DNA of 64,000 bases from Burkholderiales bacterium (GTDB lineage Bacteria > Pseudomonadota > Gammaproteobacteria > Burkholderiales > SG8-41), in the NCBI GenBank assembly GCA_019634975.1, contig JAHCAI010000010.1:64277-128276 (forward strand), read 5' to 3'. The notes beneath the pieces are model-generated. The model ran no database searches, was not told the DNA's origin, and saw only the letters and a program-made list of their open reading frames with translations. The translations under genes were made by a program, and so were the position numbers. This document shows positions 20,201 to 26,694 of the stretch, piece after piece. Each line of letters opens with the position of its first letter. The first letter of the stretch is position 1.

Positions 20201-21020
20201 GTTCGCACTCGACGAAGGCCGCTACGAACTCGGAAGCCGAATGCGCCCGACACTCGGCGACGATGTCGTGCTGCGCACGCCGGCGGGCATGCCCGCGGAA
20301 TCCGCCGCTGCACTGCCGCTGGATCTTGATGTCAGTGTAGACCTCGGCAACCGCTTGTTGCTGCGCGGCAACGGCCTGGATGCACTGCTCGGCGGGACCG
20401 TGCGCGTGCGCAGCCAGGCTTCGACACTGGCTGCCACCGGCGCCGTGCGCACCGTGCGCGGCACTTACCAGGTGTTCAACCAGACACTGGAAATCGAACG
20501 CGGCACGGTTACTTTCGGCGGACCGCTCACCAACCCCGCCCTCGATCTGCGCGCAATGCGCCGCTTTGCCGCGGTCGAAGTCGGGGTCGAAGTCGGCGGC
20601 TCCCTGCGACGCCCCCAGTTCAGGCTGGTCTCGACGCCGGACATGTCGGACTCCGACCGCCTTGCCTGGCTTGCGCTCGGCCGCGATCCCCGCGGCTCCG
20701 ACAGCGCCCAGCTCGCGGTGCTGCAGGCCGTCGCGCTCAGTCTCGTCAGTGGCGGCGGCAAGCCGCTGACCGGACAGATCGCCGAGGGCGTCGGCCTCGA
20801 CGAACTGGGCTTTGCCGGCGGCGAAGGCGACACCCTGGGCGTGGTCACGCTCGGCAAGCGCCTGACCGACCGCCTGAGCATACGGCTCGAGCAGACGCTG
20901 GGCGGCACCGCGGGCAGCCTGCTGCGCATGGACTACTTTCTGTCCGAACGCTGGCGCCTGCGGGGCACGGCCGGGGCCGAAAATGCCGGCGACATCCTCT
21001 TCACCTGGCGCTTCGACTGA
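17298..21020 (+). CDS. tamB: Translocation and assembly module protein TamB
   Basis: A 1240-residue AsmA-like bridge protein. A single N-terminal membrane anchor (about residues 9-32) is followed by a very long periplasmic beta-taco domain. It ends in the conserved DUF490/TamB domain (about residues 880-1240), with motifs such as VRGTYQVFNQTLEIERGTV, segments like LAWLALGR, and the terminal aromatic LFTWRFD. It spans the periplasm between inner membrane and TamA. It lies directly downstream of tamA. The length is in the normal range for the family. Confidence 0.95.
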   Translation: MAAQKHALVLRSVFAVGALCLLAAAAILGWLATPHARDWVTARIVEAGPGRIVVEAVEGSLLGELRIGRLHIDDEEFTLEGKAIVLEWHPARLLLGTVSLRQLRGQSLAYTNRSTTPAALPQSLALPFALEIATLEFGRLQLTNLPEIRDLRLTYAGDRMGHRLELPGVRVGGCRLDGKAAIAANPPFAVEGHILASCDNGKLFDARTRVSGSLEALQLVLEADGRGATAHGHMLLSPFSPQLLRELEVSAQDIDPRLWRKDLPHARLTLRATAATRDGLVAGTLDIDNAVAGSIDKERLPVNSATLRWSLPAGRYAADHLSVTLRGGGRLEGKGDWLPGKSTGFAEFRLRGADARQIDSRLKPLRVNGSMTVRGDRQAQRMSARLDAAGAEFDARVQHADGRLVLDKGLLRAGAGEVRLSGHLGLDGLQAYALRAQLRRFDPSAIATAPPASFNGIVTAEGALAPSWQARVIADLADSSFRGRPFAVSADFIASATRWFDGRARLVAGRNRLELDGRYGQIPDALSITLVADELRDLDPRWSGRLRGNGNLSTSPQGPQMEMTLDAAGLSLPELRLAQAVFRGSIAPGTGGALRVNFDARQLQWAGRSVEHLQFSASGTRARHRVEGRADGSDLSLSFTADGGLDASSTWRGTLERLDNGASWTLRLDAPAAIVAGPTRFSVEGLRAAFLQGKVGPLSLHWTPEALRSSGTFQGIAAGPLLPRTAGFEAPALRVGGDWTIDGGESLNGRLMLRREAGDVIIPGARAIAFALRAAALEVRIRDGELEALAEIDSASMGTARLQAQSRTLRRDGQWMIPGDAPLSGQLSLALRSLAWARALAPGFDRIDGSLAARIDMAGTVAAPRLAGDLSGERIALRAIGPGVDLRDGRLRAKLDGERLQLEQFEIRAGEGRITASGNADLGGGLQRVELQARAERARILFAPQWIATVSGSGKLGLRDRRVAIEGRFALDEGRYELGSRMRPTLGDDVVLRTPAGMPAESAAALPLDLDVSVDLGNRLLLRGNGLDALLGGTVRVRSQASTLAATGAVRTVRGTYQVFNQTLEIERGTVTFGGPLTNPALDLRAMRRFAAVEVGVEVGGSLRRPQFRLVSTPDMSDSDRLAWLALGRDPRGSDSAQLAVLQAVALSLVSGGGKPLTGQIAEGVGLDELGFAGGEGDTLGVVTLGKRLTDRLSIRLEQTLGGTAGSLLRMDYFLSERWRLRGTAGAENAGDILFTWRFD

Positions 21021-21109
21021 GTTTTCCCTGCGGCTTTGCCGCCGTATACAAGGCCCGGCAAGTTCCATAGAATGCCTTGCCACAATCCAAAAACCGATCG
21101 GAGGAGATC

Positions 21110-22087
21110 ATGGTGGAGAAAAAACAGAAGCTGCTGGCCCTGGGGGCAATTGCGGTTGCGGGCGCACTCGTTGCAGGTGCCGCCTCGGCACAAAACTGGC
21201 CGAACCGTGCGATACGCATCATCAACCCCTTCCCGGCCGGCGGCGGCACCGACGCTTTTGCCCGTCCGCTCGCGGCAGTAATGCCCAAGGACCTCGGTCA
21301 ACAGGTACAAATCGAGAACCTCGGCGGCGCCGGCGGTACGCTGGGCGCCGGCACGGCGTCCCGCGCCAATCCCGACGGCTATACTTGGTTCATGGGCGCG
21401 GTGCACCACACCATCGCCGAGACGCTGTACCGCAAGCTGAGCTACAGCCTGACCAGGGATTTCGTGCCGGTGACACTCGCCGCCTCGGTGCCCAGCGCGG
21501 TGGTCGTCCACCCCTCGGTGCCTGCCAAGACGATCAAGGAGCTGATCGCGCTCGACAAGCGCTCACCCGGCGCCATCAACTACGGTTCCGCCGGTTACGG
21601 CACGACCCACCACATGAACGGCGAACTGTTCAACCTGATCACCGGCACCAAGTTGACCCATGTGCCGTACAAGGGCGCCGGCCCGCTGACCCCGGCGCTG
21701 CTGTCGGGCGAGGTGGCAATGGCCTTCGACGGCATGGGCACGGCGGGCCCCAACGTCAAATCCGGCAGGCTGCGCGCGCTGGCGGTCACCACCGCGACGC
21801 GCTCCGCGTTGCTGCCCGAAGTGCCGACGCTGCAGGAATCGGGCGTCAACATCAACGTCACCACCTGGTACGCGCTGTGGGGCATCCGCGGCACGCCGCA
21901 GCCGATCGTCGACCGCATGTACCAGTCGATGGCCAAGGCGCTGCAAATGCCGGAGATCAAAAAGGTCTGGGACTCGCTCGGCGCAAGCCCCGGCGGCCAG
22001 CCCCCCGCCGAGTTCGGCAAGTTCGTGCAGCAGGAAATCGACACCTGGGGCAAGGTCGTGAAAGCGTCGGGTGCCAAAGTCGACTGA
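21110..22087 (+). CDS. Bug-family (TctC) periplasmic substrate-binding protein
   Basis: A 325-residue protein whose start at 21110 is fixed by a strong GGAGGAG site at 21100-21106. Its signal peptide ends near residue 27 (GAASA). Bug blocks: NWPNRAIRIINPFPAGGG, TDAFAR, PDGYTWFMGAVHH, INYGSAGYGTTHH and HVPYKGAGP. Its last 17 bases overlap the start of the malonyl-CoA decarboxylase gene. The pair may therefore handle uptake and breakdown of malonate or a related dicarboxylate; that link is inference from the overlap. No membrane carrier subunits are nearby. Confidence 0.93.
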   Translation: MVEKKQKLLALGAIAVAGALVAGAASAQNWPNRAIRIINPFPAGGGTDAFARPLAAVMPKDLGQQVQIENLGGAGGTLGAGTASRANPDGYTWFMGAVHHTIAETLYRKLSYSLTRDFVPVTLAASVPSAVVVHPSVPAKTIKELIALDKRSPGAINYGSAGYGTTHHMNGELFNLITGTKLTHVPYKGAGPLTPALLSGEVAMAFDGMGTAGPNVKSGRLRALAVTTATRSALLPEVPTLQESGVNINVTTWYALWGIRGTPQPIVDRMYQSMAKALQMPEIKKVWDSLGASPGGQPPAEFGKFVQQEIDTWGKVVKASGAKVD

Positions 22088-23393
22088 CGCTGCAGTACCG
22101 GAGGCGGGCTTGCTGACCCGCCTCTGGCGCGGCCTCGCCCGCCACGGCCGCACCCTCAACGAGAGGCGCGGGCAGCAGTGGCTGGCACAGGCCGCGGAAA
22201 CCCTGCGCTCCGAACTCGGCGAGTCCTCGGGCGTTTCGCTCGCGCGCCGCATCACCGAGCGTTATGCCGCACTGCCGCCGGAAGGCCGGCTCGATTTCCT
22301 GCAGATGCTGGCGACGCGTTTTTCCACCGATACCGCACGGCTCGACGCCGCGATCCGTCATTACGCGGAACATCCCGGCCCGGCGGCCGCCCAGCTGCTG
22401 CACGAAGCCGCTGAATCGCGCCGCCAGGAAGTCCTGCGCCGGCTCAATTTCGCGCCCAGCGGCACTGCCGCGCTGCTGCGCATGCGCGAGGATGTGCTGG
22501 AACTGCTGCCGCAGCATCCGGAGCTTGGCGAGGTCGATGCCGATTTCGAGCACCTGTTCCGCTCCTGGTTCAACCGCGGCTTCCTGCAGCTGAAGCGCAT
22601 CGACTGGCACACGCCGGCGGTGGTGCTCGAGAAAATCATCCGTTACGAGGCGGTGCACGAGATCTCGGGCTGGAGCGACCTGCGCCGACGGCTTGATCCG
22701 CCGGACCGCAAGTGCTTCGCCTTCTTCCACCCGACGCTCGCCGACGACCCGCTGATTTTCGTCGAGGTCGCGCTGACCGAGGACATCCCGGACGCGATCG
22801 GCCCGCTGCTCGCCGACGGCCGCCCGCCGATCGATGTTCGCGCGGCGCGCACCGCCGTGTTCTACTCGATTTCCAACTGCCAGAAAGCGCTGCGCGGCGT
22901 CTCCTTCGGCAACTTCCTGATCAAGCAGGTTGCCGAGGAACTGAAGCGCGATTTCCCGCAGCTGCGCAATTTCGTCACGCTGTCGCCGGTGCCCGGCTTC
23001 ATGTCCTGGCTCAAGCGCGCGCATCCGGAAGCGCCGGAATTGCAGGCTCTTGCCCAACCCGGCTGGCAGGCCGATGCCGCCGCCGCGGAACGCCTGCGCC
23101 CGCGCCTGCAGGCCCTGCTGGCGTCCTACCTGTTCGATGCCAAAACCGACATCGGCCGCCCCGCCGACCCGGTCGCGCGCTTCCATCTCGGCAACGGCGC
23201 CTGCATCGAGCATGTACGCTGGCTCGGCGATGTTTCGGAAAAGGGCCTGCGCAACGCCGCCGGCTTCATGGTGAACTACCTCTATGACCTCGACAACATC
23301 GAGGCCAACCACGAGGCCCACTTCAAGCACGGCACCATCTTTGCCTCGCGCCAGGTCCGCGCGCTGCGCGAGCCCGCGCAGCGCGCCGACTGA
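22071..23393 (+). CDS. Malonyl-CoA decarboxylase
   Basis: A 440-residue protein of the MCD/MatA family, which converts malonyl-CoA to acetyl-CoA and CO2. The N-terminal helical domain (about residues 30-140) is followed by the GNAT-like catalytic domain with AVFYSISNCQKALRGVSFGN, TLSPVPGFMSWLKR, FHLGNGACIEHVRWLGD and the C-terminal NYLYDL near FKHGTIFAS. The likely catalytic Ser and His lie in the SPVPGF and NGA..EH regions. It starts at GTG 22071, inside the Bug gene. Its stop (TGA) abuts the stop of the converging gene without a gap. No malonyl-CoA synthetase or CoA-transferase is adjacent. Confidence 0.94.
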   Translation: MPKSTDAAVPEAGLLTRLWRGLARHGRTLNERRGQQWLAQAAETLRSELGESSGVSLARRITERYAALPPEGRLDFLQMLATRFSTDTARLDAAIRHYAEHPGPAAAQLLHEAAESRRQEVLRRLNFAPSGTAALLRMREDVLELLPQHPELGEVDADFEHLFRSWFNRGFLQLKRIDWHTPAVVLEKIIRYEAVHEISGWSDLRRRLDPPDRKCFAFFHPTLADDPLIFVEVALTEDIPDAIGPLLADGRPPIDVRAARTAVFYSISNCQKALRGVSFGNFLIKQVAEELKRDFPQLRNFVTLSPVPGFMSWLKRAHPEAPELQALAQPGWQADAAAAERLRPRLQALLASYLFDAKTDIGRPADPVARFHLGNGACIEHVRWLGDVSEKGLRNAAGFMVNYLYDLDNIEANHEAHFKHGTIFASRQVRALREPAQRAD

Positions 23394-24518
23394 TCAGACC
23401 AGCGACTGCGCCGCAATGCGGCGCACGTCCATCACGTCGCGCAGGCGGTTGTAGAGGTGGAAGCCGAACTGCAGCTGGCCGCCGCGCAGCGCGTAACGAA
23501 CCCTGCCTGAAGCCAGCTGCTCGGCGAACTTCTGCAGGCGGTGGTCGCGCGGCGGACTGTTGGTCGCCGCTGCCGGCTTGCCGACACTCGCCACATGGCC
23601 CAGCTGGCCGGCGATGCCCGGGCGCTCAACCGGCAAGCCGAGCTCCTCGAGCGCGGCACGCAGCCGCTCGGCGAGCGCCAGTGCATGGCGCTCGACCGCA
23701 GCGACGCCGCATCCGTCGATGACCCGCAGCGCTTCCTGGGCCGCGGCGAGGCTCAGCAGGTTCGGCATTTCCGGACGGCAGTCTCGCGTCCTGCCTCTGC
23801 GCAGGAAGGGCTCGGCCGCACCGCACCATGCGCCGGACAGGAACAGGAAGGCCGCGCCCTGCGTGCCCAGCGCATTGCCCTCTGCGGCGACAAGCAGGCC
23901 GTCGATGCAGTCGCGGACGACATCGATGCCGAGTATGCCGACGCTGGCCGAAGCGTCGATCAGCAGGAACACATGCAGCGCGCGGCACAAGCTGCCAATG
24001 GCCGCAACCGGCAGCCGCCAGCCGCGCGCGTGCGATACCGCCGGCAGGGCGACCAGCGCAGTGCCGCCATCGACCAGGGTGTCCAGTTCCGCCGTCATGA
24101 AGCCGTCCGGACCGACAGGGACTTCGCGCAACTCCAGGCCGAGGCGCCGGGCCTGCACGCGCCAGAACGCGGCGAAGGACGGACGGGTGAGCGCCGTGCA
24201 CAGCACGATGTTGTTGTGCCGTCGCGTGTCCAGCCGGACGGCAACCGCATCCAGGGCCGCGGCCGTTGCCGGAAACAGCTGGACATCCGACGCCGCGGCG
24301 TGAACCAGCCGCGCAAAAAATTCGCGGCAGGACTGCAGCATCGACAACGCGTGGTTTTCACCGAAACTCGCCAGCAGCTGCGCCTCCAGCACGCCGCTCA
24401 CCCGCTCGCGCGCCGTCTCCGGCAGCAGGCCGGCGGTCGCCGCATCGACATAGATCCAGCGGCTGGTGGCCGGGAACAGGTCACTCAGCGGGCGGATCAG
24501 GGGGCTGTCGTCGGACAT
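23394..24518 (-). CDS. Class-V-aminotransferase-like protein lacking the PLP lysine
   Basis: A 374-residue protein with the class V fold: WIYVDAATAGLLP at the N terminus, ALPAVSHARGWRLPV in the middle, and the cofactor-ring aspartate D188 in LLIDASASVG. In working enzymes an SxHK/GxK motif follows about 25 residues later. Here that place reads AAEGNALGTQG, and the whole protein has only two lysines, K314 and K330, both far downstream. The Gln usually two residues after the Asp-Ala is also gone. It is therefore probably not a normal PLP enzyme. The ATG at 24518 (MSDDSP) is chosen over an upstream start without family similarity. It is divergent from a LysR gene and converges head-on with malonyl-CoA decarboxylase. 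Confidence 0.75.
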   Translation of the reverse strand: MSDDSPLIRPLSDLFPATSRWIYVDAATAGLLPETARERVSGVLEAQLLASFGENHALSMLQSCREFFARLVHAAASDVQLFPATAAALDAVAVRLDTRRHNNIVLCTALTRPSFAAFWRVQARRLGLELREVPVGPDGFMTAELDTLVDGGTALVALPAVSHARGWRLPVAAIGSLCRALHVFLLIDASASVGILGIDVVRDCIDGLLVAAEGNALGTQGAAFLFLSGAWCGAAEPFLRRGRTRDCRPEMPNLLSLAAAQEALRVIDGCGVAAVERHALALAERLRAALEELGLPVERPGIAGQLGHVASVGKPAAATNSPPRDHRLQKFAEQLASGRVRYALRGGQLQFGFHLYNRLRDVMDVRRIAAQSLV

Positions 24519-24642
24519 CGGGGAGACAGGACGTGCGTTATGGTTTTGGATCGACCCGGCGCTCCGGGACTGCACCGCCGATACTGCCCAATACCCGGGG
24601 CGCCAACAATTCCCGATGTGCAAACGGAAGGTTCCCAAAATT

Positions 24643-24669
24643 GAAACGCTAAGCACGCATTAACGTTTC
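24643..24669. promoter_or_regulatory. LysR-type operator dyad in the divergent region
   Basis: Two 10-base arms (24643-24652 and 24660-24669) match in inverted orientation at 9 of 10 positions around a 7-base centre. They contain TAA-N7-TTA, which satisfies the LysR T-N11-A rule. The site lies 90 bp before the lysR-type gene and 125 bp before the divergent class-V-like gene. It is likely the regulator's own binding site. Confidence 0.55.
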
Positions 24670-24758
24670 CCATTTGCAGGGGGACGCACTATATTGGCCC
24701 GACGGAGCCGCCGGCCCGCCCGTAAAACAATAACCAACAACCAGCGATCGTCGCCCGA

Positions 24759-25724
24759 ATGCGAAAATCCGCTTTTCCCGCGCTGCAAGGTCTGGACATC
24801 CGCACGCTGCGGCTGTTCGAAGCCGTGGTCAAGACCGGCAACCTGACCCAGGCCGCGCGTGCCAACCACCTCGCGGTCGGCGCCGCCAGCCGCCGCATCA
24901 GCAACTTCGAGACCCTGATCGGCACGCCGCTGCTGGAACGCTACGCCCGCGGCGTGCGCCCGACGGTGATGGGCCTCAAGGTCGTGGAATCCGTGCGCAG
25001 CATCCTCGATGAAGTGAACGGACTGAGCAGCATCTCGCAGAACCTGCGCCAGGGACTCACCCAGCATGTGCGCCTGCTGGGCAACGGCGTCGCCATCACC
25101 GAATACCTGCCCGGAGTCATCCGCAAGTTTCGCGACCGGCATCCGGATGTGCTGGTGGAAGTGGAGGAATCCCTTTCCTGGAACACCGTCAGCGCGCTGC
25201 AGATGAATCGCGCGAAGATCGGTATCGCCGCGCTCAGGGAAAGCGAAATCAACGTGGGTTTGCATCAATTCGAATTCGCCCGGGAACCACTGGTCCTGGT
25301 TACCCACAAGTCGCATCCGCTGGGGCGGAAGCAGCGCATACTGTTCATCGATACCCTGGATTACGAGCACATTGCGTTGCACCAGGAAAGCATCATCTAC
25401 AGCCACTTGCGCGAGGAAGCCAGGGCGGCAGGCAAGGTCATCCGCGTTCCCGCCCAGGTCAGCGGGCTTTATCACGCATGCCGGATGGTATCAGCCAACC
25501 TCGGCATCTCCGTGGTTCCGCAAAGCCTCGCGCAGTCACTGAAGCAATGCTTTGAGCTTTCCATCATCCCGATGGAAAACCAGGGCGGCTTCGTGTTCCG
25601 TGAAGTCGTCGTGCATGTCGACGAGCAGCGCATGAATGACAGCGAACGCGCGCTGCTGAACCACCTGCGCTCCAGCAGCCTGGCGCAGGGCAAACCAGCC
25701 CCGTCGTCGAAAGGCAAAGCCTAG
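24759..25724 (+). CDS. LysR-family transcriptional regulator
   Basis: A 321-residue LysR-type regulator. The N-terminal winged helix-turn-helix spans about residues 8-68, with LRLFEAVVKTGNLTQAARANHLAVGAASRRIS and the following LLERYARGVRPT. The effector domain begins near residue 95. It is divergent from the class-V-like gene, with an inverted-repeat operator between them. By position it should control that gene and possibly itself. The effector is not identifiable. The MITE-like element begins about 55 bp after its stop. Confidence 0.93.
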   Translation: MRKSAFPALQGLDIRTLRLFEAVVKTGNLTQAARANHLAVGAASRRISNFETLIGTPLLERYARGVRPTVMGLKVVESVRSILDEVNGLSSISQNLRQGLTQHVRLLGNGVAITEYLPGVIRKFRDRHPDVLVEVEESLSWNTVSALQMNRAKIGIAALRESEINVGLHQFEFAREPLVLVTHKSHPLGRKQRILFIDTLDYEHIALHQESIIYSHLREEARAAGKVIRVPAQVSGLYHACRMVSANLGISVVPQSLAQSLKQCFELSIIPMENQGGFVFREVVVHVDEQRMNDSERALLNHLRSSSLAQGKPAPSSKGKA

Positions 25725-25778
25725 CGGCTGGTTGAAAAGCCCGGCGCTGATGTCATTCTCTGACGCACGGGATTTTTA

Positions 25779-26071
25779 GAGCGCCTAACAGAATGAAACA
25801 CGTGTGCGTTACAGCCAGAATCGGTTCTGACGCGAAGCGCGGCGCAGCTCATATCGCGAATATGAGCAAGCCGCGCGACAAAGTCAGGGCCGATTCTGGC
25901 TGTAACCCGATGATATTGTTGAATATTTCAAGTGCCTGCCGGGCTGGCGCGATTTTGGCCGGAGGCGGCGTCCCAGTCCTTGCGAATATTCCCGATATTC
26001 GCTGCGGACTGCTCCTTGCCTCCAGCCAAAATCGTGACAGCGCATCACGCGTTTCATTCTGTTGGGCGCTC
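25779..26071. mobile_element. MITE-like non-coding element with terminal inverted repeats and nested hairpins
   Basis: Terminal arms 25779-25804 and 26046-26071 are inverted copies with 24 of 26 matches and are flanked by the direct triplet TTA (25776-25778 and 26072-26074). Inside are two further dyads. Hairpin A has arms 25808-25831/25883-25906 (22 of 24) with an inner perfect 8-bp stem 25847-25854/25860-25867. Hairpin B has arms 25951-25966/26018-26033 with an inner 8-bp stem 25982-25989/25995-26002. No transposase or credible gene is inside. Size, termini and flanking triplet fit a miniature transposable element. A 97-codon open frame inside the element has no recognisable features. Confidence 0.7.
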
Positions 26072-26133
26072 TTAGACTCCAGCTGAATCAGGGACTCACG
26101 CGCGCGCCCGCGCATCACTGTTTCGACAGGCTG

Positions 26134-26694
26134 TCAGCGCTTCTTCCCGAGCAGCGTCCCGCGGCAGTTGCGCGCGCCGCAGCGGCAGGGATGCTCGCGC
26201 TTGAGCTTCGGCGTGTGCCGCTCCTCGAGCACCAGGTTGTAGTCGTACGACAGTTCAGTGCCGGGCGGGATGCGGCGGATCGCGTCTATGAACACGCGGC
26301 CGTCCTCCTCGTTCGCCTCGCAGTTCGGCGCACAGGAATGATTGATCCAGCGCGCGGGGCCGCCGCGTTTCGTGGCATCGATCACCACCTTGTCGGTGGC
26401 GGCGAACAGCATGGTGTGCGAACTGCCGTCGTGCAGGTCGCCGTAGAGACGGTCCGCCTCGGCATGCGAGATGCGGTCGCCGGTGTACTCGATGATGCGC
26501 GCACCTTTCGGAATATCCGTCACCGCAAACACGCCACGGCCGTGGATCGGCGAGCGGCGCACCGCGATGCGCGGCTTGGCCGCCTTGGTCACGGCCTTCG
26601 GGGCTGGCTTCTTCCGAGGGTGTGATACTAACTCTTTGTTTTTAAATGATTTTTTTGATTTCTTGCGGGTGCTGCCGGTTTTCTTCGGGGTCAT
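26134..26694 (-). CDS. SET-domain protein-lysine methyltransferase
   Basis: A 186-residue protein. Residues 1-40 are very Lys-rich and unstructured. A SET domain follows (about 42-160) with HGRGVFA, NHSCAPNCE and ELSYDYN, which form the S-adenosylmethionine site and the pseudoknot. The post-SET cysteine motif CRCGARNCRG binds zinc together with the NHSC cysteine. Bacterial SET proteins methylate lysines on cytoplasmic proteins; the target is unknown. Its start overlaps the stop of the dehydratase gene by 4 bp, so it is translated as the last member of the sugar-acid cluster, an odd partner for such enzymes. Confidence 0.92.
   Translation of the reverse strand: MTPKKTGSTRKKSKKSFKNKELVSHPRKKPAPKAVTKAAKPRIAVRRSPIHGRGVFAVTDIPKGARIIEYTGDRISHAEADRLYGDLHDGSSHTMLFAATDKVVIDATKRGGPARWINHSCAPNCEANEEDGRVFIDAIRRIPPGTELSYDYNLVLEERHTPKLKREHPCRCGARNCRGTLLGKKR

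Noticed and set aside
25779..26071. Integron attC site, because the ends read GCCTAAC and GTTGGGC
   Set aside because: They fit RYYYAAC/GTTRRRY, but the spacing is about 290 bp, beyond attC sizes, the arms match too long and perfectly, and there is no integrase or gene cassette nearby.
25793..26086. 97-codon open frame inside the hairpin element
   Set aside because: It runs through the inverted repeats, has no ribosome-binding site and no recognisable domain.
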